From the NCBI RefSeq assembly GCF_000835495.1, contig NW_015622547.1:2480001-2544000 (forward strand): a stretch of 64,000 bases of DNA, read 5' to 3'. Below, piece after piece: positions 24,746-35,578 of this stretch. Source of the DNA: Cladophialophora immunda (lineage: Eukaryota; Ascomycota; Eurotiomycetes; Chaetothyriales; Herpotrichiellaceae). Under the pieces are notes generated by a model. The model did no database searches. It saw only the letters and a program-made list of their open reading frames with translations, and was not told the origin of the DNA. The position numbers were made by a program, and so were the translations under genes. The stretch's first letter is position 1; the number at the start of each line of letters is the position of its first letter.

Positions 24746-25414
24746 TTACCCCACTACATATTTCATCTCAAACACTTCAGCCTGAATGTTTTCAAATCCT
24801 TCGAGAGGGTATTGAGATCTTTCAGTCTCTTCGGACCTGTTCCCGCTGCTCTCGAGCCATACCCAGGTTTTGCTGCCACTCTCGTCTTTGCCGCCGAACG
24901 CGGCAACACTGTTCGTCGCCTCACCCATCTGTTTGAAGGCTTTATGTTGTTTCTGTACCGAGCTGCTCAAGTCCCATCCCCCAGCACCCGTGCTTGCAAA
25001 TGGGCTGTTGTTCCACTTCAAAGCCCAGTTGTCAATCATTGATTCAGGGACTTGATATGCTGTGACCCTTAATCGCTTGGGTCTTCCTCCATCCTCTTGG
25101 CCCAAAGCACTGATGTCTCCATCAACATGCCGCACAAGCGCAACAGTCATATATTCGCCAATGCTTTTGGCCAGGGCCACTGCATCCGGGGTCGAGAGGA
25201 ATGCAATATGGTCATCTCCGCTCTGCCAACCGCCGACAAGATAGTACACGTCCTCGGTTGTCGGGTCAATGGAGTGGTAAAGTTGGAAAGGAACTCCATT
25301 CGCAGCGGAAGTGGCGAGGCCGCAGGCTCGAGTCCAGGTGGCAGTGAAGGAGTCGGTTAGGTTGGAAGACAACGAAGGGTGCAGGCGCACGGTTGCCAAT
25401 TCGATCAGAGGCAT
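24746..25414 (-). CDS. Probable dimeric alpha+beta barrel (ABM-like) protein
   Basis: Intronless frame of 222 residues starting MPLIELATVRLHPSLSSN. Two halves each look like a small alpha/beta unit: the first (about 1-95) has IELATVRL and VYYLVGGWQSGDDHIAFLST, the second (about 108-222) has KRLRVTAYQVPE and ends VFEMKYVVG. Two-module architecture of this kind occurs in fungal antibiotic-biosynthesis-monooxygenase-like and heme-degrading-like barrels, but no catalytic residue can be identified. There is no signal peptide, so it is likely cytosolic. The fold call is tentative; the gene itself looks sound. Confidence 0.7.
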   Translation of the reverse strand: MPLIELATVRLHPSLSSNLTDSFTATWTRACGLATSAANGVPFQLYHSIDPTTEDVYYLVGGWQSGDDHIAFLSTPDAVALAKSIGEYMTVALVRHVDGDISALGQEDGGRPKRLRVTAYQVPESMIDNWALKWNNSPFASTGAGGWDLSSSVQKQHKAFKQMGEATNSVAAFGGKDESGSKTWVWLESSGNRSEETERSQYPLEGFENIQAEVFEMKYVVG

Positions 25415-26111
25415 TTCTCAATCAAGACCCAGGCCCTGAACTTCTAGCGGAAGAGAAGAAACTAAGTGTGAAGAGCTTGACGACCCTCGGAGGAGTCGAG
25501 ATTTTCATCAGAACTCGAGCATCCAGCGCTTTATATGTACAATTCATCATGGCCAACGTCTCGGGGCTGTTCCCTTCCTGGCGGTGCGGACACGCGCGAG
25601 TCTCACAGCTCTGTATCAATCGAAATTGTGCTTAGGCAGGCTGGTGAAGCTGCAGAGCGAGCCATGATCGGCATTGCAGCTTCCCGATGCAGAAATTCGT
25701 GCCTTTGCGGAAATAGTAAGGTTGAGCCGACCTCATTCAGGACTGCATACGCGGAACACTTACTTGATAATACCAGGGTGCTGACTGTCAGCAGCAGGTA
25801 GCGATGGTGGCGAAGAAGGAGTGGGAGGATGCGACTGAGATGGCGTGGATGGCTCGCAACTGCAGAGACATGGTGGTGTCTCTCTGATCCCCCGTAGACA
25901 CTAGGGCTGAACATTTGTGGATTACACGCACTTATTTGTCAGCTTCTCATATCACGTGATAAATATTCTGTCCCGACTTTTCCAAATACTCTGCCGTACC
26001 GCTTCTGGTCCCGTCAGCACCAACAATTGACTTCGCCGTTGCCTACACACGTAGGTGCATTCCCTCCAGATGAGAGAACCAGGGCTCTACATCCTTGAAA
26101 ACACTTTGATC
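25415..26111. other. Intergenic region between divergent genes
   Basis: Bidirectional promoter region for the barrel-like gene (-) and the bZIP-like regulator (+). No other gene is recognisable. Confidence 0.5.
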
Positions 26112-27059
26112 ATGGACACCTCGCCAGCAAATACCCGGCCGACCAGAAATGACAAGGATGATTGGCACCATGTCACGGACGCAAGGGCAAGGAAGCGAAT
26201 ACAAGACAAGCTGGCTCAACGAGCAAGACGTGGGTGTCCTTTTCTCACCTTCCGACTTCATCGGAGTTGATGGGCTCGTCTCGCCTTGTGGCCTCCCTCG
26301 AAAACAGAGGTCCTTTCGCATTCTGCCCGGGGCCTCTCTTCCCATGACCTGGAATACAACTTCATTTGACCATGTTATGCATCTGCTTGAGCTTGCCCGC
26401 CGTACGGCGTCAAATAGGCAGACTTTATGCTGACTGGCTGCCCTTTCCTAGGGAAACGACTTCGAGAAGCCAAAACGAACACACCCGAGATAGACCATGC
26501 TCCCCCACGCTGCAGAAGCCATATTACGCAAACAGAAGACGATACTCCCCCTGGCATTGACCTCCTTGCTCAACTTGGGTGTCAGGATCCTGTGGCAACC
26601 CTGACATGCTGGGAAAACATTTCAGCCTCTTTAACAGCACGCACAAGTCAGCCACTTCAGCACTCCCCTAAGACACAGGTTTCTACTTTGAACTATGAGC
26701 TTTGTCCATTACCCACTGTGTTCAGCGCCTTGTATATCAATGGCGCGGTTTTAGGGTTGAGATCTTGTTCGGCTGTTCCAGCACTCTCATCTCCTGCTTC
26801 CCCGAACGTCCCACTATCATTACAGCCCACAACTACTCAACTGCTGACGATCCATCAACCGGGCATAGACAGATTCCCGTTTGCCAAGATGCGAGACAAT
26901 CTCATTAATATGTGCGCCGTCATCGACGAAGAAGACTTCACTCGGGACCTGTTTACAATGCCGAGTTTCAACATCACGCCTGGCCTTGCATCGTGGGATC
27001 CTAAAGCCTGGAAGATTGAGAGATATTTTGCCGACAAATGGGGCTTTCTGTTTTTTTAA
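26112..27059 (+). CDS. bZIP-like transcription factor with DUF3425 domain
   Basis: Two exons, 26112-26229 and 26452-27059, give 241 residues. The 222-base intron is long for this window but has GTGGGT and CCTAG ends and restores the basic region. Residues 16-46 form a bZIP basic region (DARARKRIQDKLAQRARRKR) with the usual conserved Asn replaced by Asp. No leucine zipper follows. The C-terminal 100 residues are DUF3425-like: IDRFPFAKMRDNLINMC and KAWKIERYFADKWGFLFF. Such bZIP-DUF3425 proteins are a Pezizomycotina family of presumed nuclear regulators. The ATG at 26112 is preferred because it places a short acidic lead before the basic region; targets are unknown. Confidence 0.8.
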
Positions 27060-27262
27060 CTAGCTTATTACTCGAGGTTGACGGCGACCAAGATCGTGTA
27101 AGTCCATGTCGGAGTAACTGCAGAAACTTGTGTCTACCGCGCATGCACACTCGCTCGCCACAACCCCTGCGCAATGGAGCAACGATGTTCGGAGCAATAG
27201 ATCCGATCAAACGTATCCGTCCAATTTGGACTTCCCAAACTGGATTCCGTCTTTCCCCTTAA

Positions 27263-28121
27263 CTAATACTTTGCTGCGACGCTCAGGATCCAGTCTATCA
27301 CTGCTTCCGGTTGGGCAGCCATGGGGCAATGATCCGCCTTGATACTGGTCACATCAACCTTCCTCCCGCTCTCCTTCTCGATCAGGTCAATCCCTTCTCT
27401 CTGGACATTTGCTGGAACGCACAGGTCGTTTTCGCAGAGCAAATACGACACTGGAATGTCTTTGTACCCAGCATGGGTCAATTCACCAACGAAACTGAGA
27501 GCAGAGTGCCTGGGGAACTTCCTCACCCAGGCCTCTCCTTCTTCTTTGGGGAGATCGGAAAACACGATAGCCGCTGATGCTTCAGCCGGATCATGATACA
27601 TCCAGCCATTCTCCTGTTTTCGTTGTGCGCTGTTAGCATGCGAGCAGCGATGCAGCAAGAACCAGTAGTGGATGAAAACCTACATCAACCTTCAGGTCCA
27701 ATTGCTGCTCTTTGGGCAAATCTGCCAGAATATCCTTTGCTGTCTGCCCGACAGCTGGCACCAGAGCAGTCATATACGCCAGATTCACAATCCCACCCTT
27801 CTTTCCCTCTTTCTGCCTCTCTTCCTTGCTCAAGCCCTTGGTGCTCTCCGTCAAGGGGACACCTCCGTACGAGTGACCAAGCAGGATCACGTCCTTCCCT
27901 TGATCCGCGAGCTTCTCGACCTCCCTGGCAATGAAGGCAGCGTCGTCGTACATGGTTGGTGGTGGCACTCCTTCCCGAGCCTTTCCGCCTGCATAGCCCA
28001 CGCTTGGCTTGTGGAGGCCTTGAATTTCATACCCTTTTGCAGCGACGGCGTTGATGACCGGGTCATAGAACTCGGGCAGCGCGAAGGATCCCGGGATAAG
28101 TAGGATTGACGGCTTGGACAT
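27263..28121 (-). CDS. Alpha/beta-hydrolase
   Basis: Two exons, 28121-27684 and 27613-27263, with a 70-base intron, give 262 residues. The N-terminus MSKPSILLIPGSFALPEFYD carries the first strand and oxyanion region. The nucleophile elbow GHSYGG places Ser84; Asp209 (CENDLCVP) and His241 (KADHCPM) complete a plausible triad. A lid-like segment spans about 88-185. It resembles the AB_hydrolase_6 group (EstC-like esterases and related enzymes). The substrate is unknown. Convergent with the bZIP-like gene and divergent from mndB. No signal peptide, so cytosolic. Confidence 0.88.
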
Positions 28122-28928
28122 TCTGATCGAGATTAGAGGTTGGCGTAAAATACTGCGTCCCAACTATTGTTTCTTGGTGAGAGTCTTGGAGTCGGGCTCA
28201 CGGATGGCGGTGCGACGACCTCCTCCAGACAATGAGCCTTCATTTATTCTTTTCCATCTCCCAGCCTTTCGTCCGAACGGACGACCCCAGACCATGGGCT
28301 TGTTCGTGATTTCAAATTGCTGGCCTAGCTTCTGACCTATATATCTGCTCTCCTGACAATCCATGGGCCGCTGGCCTTATTTCTGACTGTCACCCCGTCA
28401 GAAAAGCGGGCCAACATATACCTTGATTGGACAAAGCTCAATTGGATGTCGGGGGCGGAATTCGTGGCGCCGAGGGTCAGAAAGGATATGGCTGCCCGTT
28501 CCGAAGGCTGTTGCGAGCGTCGCGATGCCTATCTATTCTGGCGCCTCCGAGTCCACGGGCTACAGACGCACAAGAACCTTTCAGTTATGTCGACAAGACC
28601 CTGGAGTGTGGGATACGAGCTGTTGTCTGCGAGGTAGGATTCATGGGAACCGTTACAGCAGCAGGATCGGCAAAGATGAAGGATCCCCGCATGCACAACA
28701 TAGGCTTTGTCTGTGGCAAGCAGCATGGACAATTTGCCATTGCACGAATCTCGAGGAATTGAGACTCAACAGGCTCATTCTCTTCCCATGCCTTCCAAAG
28801 CATCCTGGGATATCCTGTGAACAGACAGGTTGATGAATAGCCATCGACTGCCGACAGGTAACAAGTTTACTATCTCGCCAGGCTGTACCTCGTCGATCGG
28901 TCCCAATAGCTGGATCCTCTGAGCTACA
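28122..28928. other. Intergenic region upstream of mndB
   Basis: Divergent promoter region between the hydrolase and beta-mannosidase genes. Overlapping open frames at 28423-28833 have no recognisable features and I do not call them. Confidence 0.5.
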
Positions 28929-31919
28929 ATGACTACCATCACTACTGAGCTGAATTCTGGTTGGCAATGCAGACAATCTGACGATACCTCCGAGAACGGA
29001 TGGCTCCAGGTTTCGAAGGTGCCAACCACAACTCATATCGTTCTTCAAGAAAATGGGAAGTATGTGTGAACATAACCCCAGAGCCAGGTCAAGACATGCT
29101 CCTCAAGCTCATGCCTCTACCACTGCTAGGATTCCGGACCCGTTCATTGACATGAATGAACTGGCTGTGCGATGGGTCGCAGAGAAGTCTTGGACCTACA
29201 AGACAGTTTTCACATCTCCGACAAACAGACGGCCCGACGCAAGGACGGACTTGGTGTTTGAAGGCCTCGACACCTTTGCCACGGTAACTCTCAACGGCCA
29301 CAAGATTCTCGAAGCAAACAATATGTTTCTTGAATACCGCGTCGACGTGACACCCTTTCTGTCGGAACCCAAAGACGAAGTTCTGGCGGCGCCAAACGTC
29401 CTGGAAATCGTCTTTGACTCGGCCCTCCTTCGTGGTCGTGAACTTGTCAAACAGCACTCACATGAACACGACTTCATCGCTCATCAGACCGAGTCGAGCA
29501 GGCTTCCTGTGCGGAAAGCACAGTGCCATTGGGGGTGGGATTGGGGTCCTATTTTGATCACTTCCGGGCCATGGAAGCGCGTTCTGCTGGAAACATATGT
29601 TGATAGAATCGATGACATCTGGTTTCGAGCAGAGGTAAGTGAGGACCTGAAGGTGGTGAAGGGGAACCTGTTCGCCAGCGTAGGGAGCGGAAAAGGAAAG
29701 TTGGAGGAAGGGAGTGTCGTCAAGCTGTCGTTGTCCCTCGACAGTAAGGCCCTGTACCAGTCAGAAGCACGCATCAGCAAGGATGGCATTGCCACGGCCG
29801 AATTTCAACTCGAAGATCCTGCTCTCTGGTATCCTCGTGGCTATGGCGAACAGCGCCTGTACGAGCTCCAAGCAACTTTGTCCACGAAAGGTGCCGATCC
29901 TGTTTCCAGATCCAGATTGGTCGGCTTTCGACGCTGTGAACTCATCCAGGAGCCGGACGAGTTTGGCAAGTCATTCTATTTCCGCATCAACAATGTCGAC
30001 GTCTTTGCAGGCGGCTCTTGCTGGATTCCTGCCGATTGCTTCCTCCCGAGGATCGGAGAGGATGGGTATAGGAAGTGGATGGAGCTGATGATCGAGGGCA
30101 ACCAGATCATGACAAGGTATGGTGGTTAATCAGTTTTGGGACTTTTATGCCCAATTTCTTGACTTGTTCCTTTTTACCCGGCGATTGCTCGAGCCACTTC
30201 TGATCAGTGACCACGTCCAGAATCTGGGGTGGAGGGATCTACGAAGACGACTCGTTCTACGAAGCCTGCGACTCCATGGGCATTCTCGTCTGGCAAGACT
30301 TTTGCTTCGCCTGCGCCAGTTACCCGACCTACCCTTCTTTCCTCTCCCAAGTCGAGCAGGAAGCGCGGTTCAACGTCCGACGTCTCCGCTGCCACCCCTC
30401 GCTGGCCATCTGGGCCGGGAACAACGAAGACTATCAGATCCAGGAGAAACATCACTTGGAATACGATTATGAAGGCGACAAGGACCCGCAGTCGTGGCTC
30501 AAGAGCAGCTTTCCCGCGAGGTATATCTACGAGTATCTTTTGCCGAAGGTCGTGCAGGAAGAGAGTCCAGGCGCGGTGTATCACCCAAGCAGTCCCTGGG
30601 GAGACGGGAAGAAGACCTGGGATCCGACTGTGGGAGACATTCATCAGTGGGATGGTATGTGGCCCTTTCGCCGCCTCCCGCCCTGAGGTCTCCTCTACTC
30701 GTCCAATTCCATCTGTTATATCTACAATTTGTGCTGATACGTCCCCTCTCTCTATTTTCTAGTCTGGCACGGCTCTATGCGCCGATACCAAGAGCTTCCC
30801 ACCATGGGCGGGCGCTTCGTGAGCGAATTCGGGATGGAAGCCTACCCGCATGTCTCGACCATCGTCTCCGCCATCGCGACGGATCCAAAGCAACAATACC
30901 CCGGCAGCATGACCATGGACTACCACAACCGCGCGATCGACCACGAACGCCGCCTCATGACATACGTGGCCGAGAACTTCCAGATCAAATACGACCTGTC
31001 GAGCTTCGCCCACCTGACCCAGGTCATGCAGTTGGACGCCGTGCGGTTCGCGTATCGCTCGTGGCGCCGCGAATGGGGCTCCGCCTCGTCATCTCCCAAG
31101 GGCCAGAAGAACCGAAAATGCGGCGGCGTCCTCGTCTGGCAGTTCAACGACACCTGGCCGACCATGTCGTGGGCGGTGGTCGACTACTACCGCGTGAAAA
31201 AGCCCGCCTTCTACGCGATCAAGCGCTCCCTGAAGCCGCTGGCCGCGGGGGTGAGCAGGCCGTTCCACGAGTGGACGTCGGGCCACATGGACCCGACGGG
31301 TGGCGTCGAGGAGACGAGATTCGATCTGTGGGTCTGCAGTTCGCGCGCGGACGAGGATGTTCAGGCGGACGTGGTCGTGCGGGCGATTTCGATCAAGACG
31401 GGCCAGGACGTGGTCGACCCGATCAAGAAGAACGGCGTCACCGTCAAGGCGAACAGCACGACCGAGATCCTCCGGGGAAGCGAGTTACCCATCGACACCG
31501 GCGCCGTCGCCCGTGACCCTGCTTCGCCCACGCGGCCGTCGTCCATCGACACACGCGCGTGGGATCCCTACGTCATCCACGCCTCGCTCCTCGTGGACGG
31601 CCGCGTCGTCGGCACCGACACCGCCTGGCCCCATCCGATCAAGTACCTCGACTTTTCCGCGGCGCGGGACGTCCAGGTCCGACTCTCCTCCGGGGCTGGG
31701 GAGCATGGCGTGGTCACGGTGACGGTGACGGCGGCGAGGCCCGTGCATGGCTTCGTGTTCCAGGAGGGAAGAGACGGGCTGACCTTCAGCGACAACGGGT
31801 TCGATGTCGTGCCTGGGCAGGACGTCGTGGTGGAGGTCAGGGGCGGGCCCGTCGCGCGGGAGACGCTTAGGTGGACTTATATCGGGGCGGAGAGGGGGTC
31901 TATAGGGTTCGACGGATAG
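28929..31919 (+). CDS. mndB: Beta-mannosidase B (GH2), intracellular type
   Basis: Four exons: 28929-29059, 29130-30116, 30221-30654 and 30763-31919 give 902 residues. The enzyme removes terminal beta-linked mannose from manno-oligosaccharides. GH2 landmarks are present: jelly-roll start with ENGKIPDPFIDMNEL, the HWGWDWGPILITSGPWK block, RIWGGGIYEDDSFYEACD, the acid/base in WAGNNEDYQ (Glu442) and the likely nucleophile in GGRFVSEFGMEAYP (Glu539). Relatives are about 845 residues, so the C-terminus is somewhat long. The N-terminus MTTITTELNSGWQCRQS has no signal peptide, matching clade B (MndB) rather than secreted MndA. The last exon is visibly more GC-rich than the first two. Confidence 0.93.
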
Positions 31920-32636
31920 TACGGACTCGGGCACACGGGGAGTAGGACACGAAGAAAGGGAGAAGGGAGAAAGGAGAGGGGAGAGAGAGGAGGGCAGGAG
32001 ATAGGAGCGAAGTAGATCCGAAGGAAGAGAGATGGGGCCCAACCAAGCTTCCTTTAACTGATAGGGAACGATGATCAAAGATATAAGGAGCACCATTGCA
32101 TCAACGAACAAGCCATCGCTGGCAAAGTACCGAGTACCTGTCGAGAAGCCCCCTGTTCTCGTGCCTCTGATCTGAACGGTGCTGCCTCGGAGGCGGTGCT
32201 GGCCTATACCTAAACAACCCATGGAATAGAATATATCCCACGAGGCTTCCTTGAAAAGGCCCCAGCGAAGGATCCACGCTCGAGACATCTGTCGTCTGTC
32301 GTCCGAAATGGTTGTTCCTTCACTATAGGTACTCATATACCTTGTCTCGTTGCCCCTGCCTTCTCATCTCACTTTCGGTTCCTCACGAACATACCACCAG
32401 AGCTCCAAGGTTATTGAAACTGAAGTAAAATTCCCTTCACACAGCCGCACACACTCCGTCCGCATCCACACATCTTCTCTCCCTCGCCCCTCTCTCGCTG
32501 GTTCGGTCGGCCGGTAGGAGGGGTTGAGGAAAGAGAGGATATACTCCCGTTTTATCTCCGGCCCGCCACCCTCTAAATCGACCCGGGCATCTTCTCCCCG
32601 AAGCTCTGACACGGGTATTTCAATCAGCTCATCTCC
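31920..32636. other. 3' region between convergent genes
   Basis: Begins with a purine-rich (gaga/ggag) stretch after the mndB stop. No gene is recognisable. Confidence 0.5.
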
Positions 32637-33760
32637 CTATTGAATTCCTCTTGACGAGACGAGGGGTGCTTGTCCCCCCGGAATCACGTCCCTGGGGCTT
32701 TTGACCAGGAAACAAAAACCGACAACGCAAGATGATAGGAATCCCCCGTCCGTCTGGGCGAGGGGTAACGTGCGTACCTTTGTCTTGTACTGGATGGTGC
32801 CCTCGAAGGGCTTCTCCCAGCTCTGGCGCTGCGAGGCGAACGACTCCCACTCCGGCACGGGGAGTTTGGGGTACTGTTTTATCCCACCCACGGCCCGCCA
32901 GCACCCGATGATTAGCGGATCAGTTCAGGAAAATCACTTACAATTCCCAAATGGGTTGTCTGAACCCAAGATTGGGGAGGATGAAGGGGCCAAAGCAACG
33001 TATATATGAGGACCACCACTCACCAGCCCTAACTTCAAAATGACCTTGCCCTTGAACAGCGGCGTCATGCTCATGACGGGCACGCCGCACGTCTGGCAGA
33101 AATACCTGTTCGGGCGCACCTCCGCGTCAAAGACGTGCTACCTCGGATGGGGAAAGGAATGGGTAGGTGTCCCAGACTATCAAACCTACCGCTGCACCGG
33201 GGTCCCGCTGAGTGTCTCTGGATCCTGGCGTGGGAAGAAGTACCTCGTTAGAGCAAGAAGACACATATCTGGGTACAGGACTGGCAGTGAGGGATGGCGG
33301 ATGAGGGATAGGACGAACAGAGTACATCTTGAGATTGCCCTTGCCCTTAGGGAACTCGACCTTCTCTTCCTCGATGGTCAGGTTGGCGCCGAAGCTGAGG
33401 GCCTGAATCAGCAACCACGATCCATCCGCTCATCCCACATGTCCCGCGTGCATCTTATAGGAATGTGGATCGTTTCTTGTCCGGGGCACAAATGTATTCC
33501 AGAGACACCGCGTAGCAGACAGAACACACTTACACGCCCCCAGCGACTTTGCGGCAGTTGGCACAGTGGCACAGATGGCCGCGGCGCTGTTCGCCAAAGA
33601 GGTTGTCGTCGTTGACCTTGACGGCGACGGCTGGGTCAGGGAGGCGGGTGTCAGCCAGCGATCCATCGCACAATCCTCGGACCGGCATTGATCTTGACAA
33701 TTGGGGGGTTCCAACACGGGGCGGGCTCGACGGACCTTTGCAGAGGCATTCCCCTTCCAT
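32637..33760 (-). CDS. GFA/CENP-V family zinc protein
   Basis: Six exons: 33760-33736, 33630-33534, 33394-33319, 33224-33190, 33105-33024 and 32873-32637, all in phase, give 183 residues. Zinc-site cysteines are visible: MEGECLC at the start, CHCANCRKVAGG, and RYFCQTCGVPVMS. Between and after them come FGANLTIEEEKVEFPKGKG, DPETLSGTPVQ and LPVPEWESFASQRQSWEKP. This order matches the glutathione-dependent formaldehyde-activating enzyme/CENP-V fold, small cytosolic proteins mostly of unproven activity. The C-terminus is uncertain: after QYKTK at 32778 a possible donor (GTACGC) could splice to a downstream acceptor near 32700 instead of reading on to the stop at 32637. It is divergent from the flavoprotein gene. 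Confidence 0.8.
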
Positions 33761-35578
33761 CTTCTCGGTAGGTGCTGTATGTAGGATGGGTTGCTTCTTG
33801 GTTTACAAAATTGGGGTCAGAGGCGAGATCGACTGCGATTCCGGACACTGATATGATATATGCATTGACGCTCGTACCAGACATTTGGTTTTGCAGTCGG
33901 CCCTCAAAAGGACCCCCATCCCAGTCGCTTGTGATGCGGGGGACAATGGCTCCAGATGCCCCTGAATTCGGCAAGGAAACGGCGAAGCGGGCATTGAGGG
34001 CGGGGTTGCGCAAAGGCAACGTCCCCACGTCATCGATCGCATGAAACAAAGTGATGAAAGGATCAAGGCCCAAGAACGACGTTTCTAGGGTTCGACGGAG
34101 GGAACAAAGAGCCACTGAAGGCCTGATGGGCCGCTTTGCCGTCGTGCCCGAGAATCAGGCACTTGAGCTCCTCTGTCAGCCCAGTGATGACCACAACCTC
34201 TTTACCTGGAGTGCGGAGAAATGAGATTCTCGGGCTTGGGCCGGAATGGACCATTCCATATATCTATGATTTCAACGAGAACGCGAGACAGGCTAGGTTT
34301 GGAACTGGACGACGGGCCAGACTAGGCCAAGTGCCAGCAGGTGCAGTAAGATAGGTGGAGGCGCAAGGCACGGTGCTAGGACAAGTTCAAGAAACCAGTC
34401 CCCAAGTTTGCAAGAGTACGGTTTGTTGTCTTGCCGAGTCCCTTCAAGGGCAGCGTCTGGTACAGACGGTATGCAACGCATCATTGAGCTGGTCGATGAG
34501 CGGGAGAGAGCGGCAACTGCGCCCCTGATACCAGCAGGATGAGGAGTAGCAAACACCAATTCGAGGCCTGGTTGGCATACCCAGCTCCGAGAACGCTGCC
34601 GGTGCTCGACTGTCGACGGTTCACGAAACAACACTGTCAAGACGTCTGGTCCGTCTCGAGCCAGGCCTGGGCCAGCAAATCTCGAAGAGCCTTCGCAACA
34701 CTTGCACCAAAACGGATGCTGCACACCCGCTTACAACTCGGAATGACGAATCAAATGTCCTTGTCCGTGTCCTTGTCGCTACGAATGCGGAAAAAGAGAT
34801 TCGCGAACAAGACCTCGAAGCAGTAGGCGGTACCGTCCTGAAGTGCGATGACGCGACCTCGAAACAGACGGCACAGTAGGTAATCGTAGACGGCCTCGAT
34901 CCTGGACTGACTTGGGAGCTGAGACCGGCCTCTCCCTCCATTCTAGACTATAATAACCGAAGCCGCGTGTCACGAAAATCGTAGACAGCAGTCCTCGGAG
35001 AAGGACTTTCCAGTGCTGTGGCACTTCCGAGAGCCCTGGCGAATATCGAGATCCATGTTTCCGAGAGAATGCTCTGATCTCGGAGATGGAGAGATGACGT
35101 TGTACTAACCTTTGCCGTCGGATCCATGAGGGGAAACCATATTCACGCATCCACAAGGTCGAGAGGGGGTCTTGTCCCAACCGGGTCATGCAAACGCATC
35201 GTAAAAGACAGTTTGGACCGTTCTGGCCTGAGGGAAATAAGACTCGAGGGCTTGCTGGCAATGAACAAAGTCATTGCCGATGACAGGTTGCTGCTCTGCG
35301 GGGAAAGTTTACACACAAGAATCAGATCACTCCACCAGTCTGCGGGCTGTCCTGGGCTATCATCCGCGATTCGCCGTTTCTTGCGGGGTGGTGGTCTCAG
35401 CTTTGAACAAGAATCCGCAATGTTTGAGGGGTACGTCCCTGGTGGTGGAAAGAGTTAAAAGGGAGAGGATTGCATGTGCAAACCGGCACCTTGCAGAGCG
35501 TCTCACCTTGTACCTGGACAAAGGAAATCTGGCACCACCATATTCCACAAACACAACCCTTTCCTCGTCAGTCCCATC
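33761..35578. other. Divergent intergenic region with unexplained open frames
   Basis: Lies between the GFA-type gene and the flavoprotein gene. Minus-strand open frames at 33651-34115 and 34779-35261 are fairly long but start without ATG. Overlapping frames near 34740-34930 contain hydrophobic, protein-like sequence. No family is recognised; see findings. Confidence 0.4.

Noticed and set aside
30494..31516. 340-codon plus-strand open frame
   Set aside because: Out-of-frame shadow of the GC-rich mndB exons.
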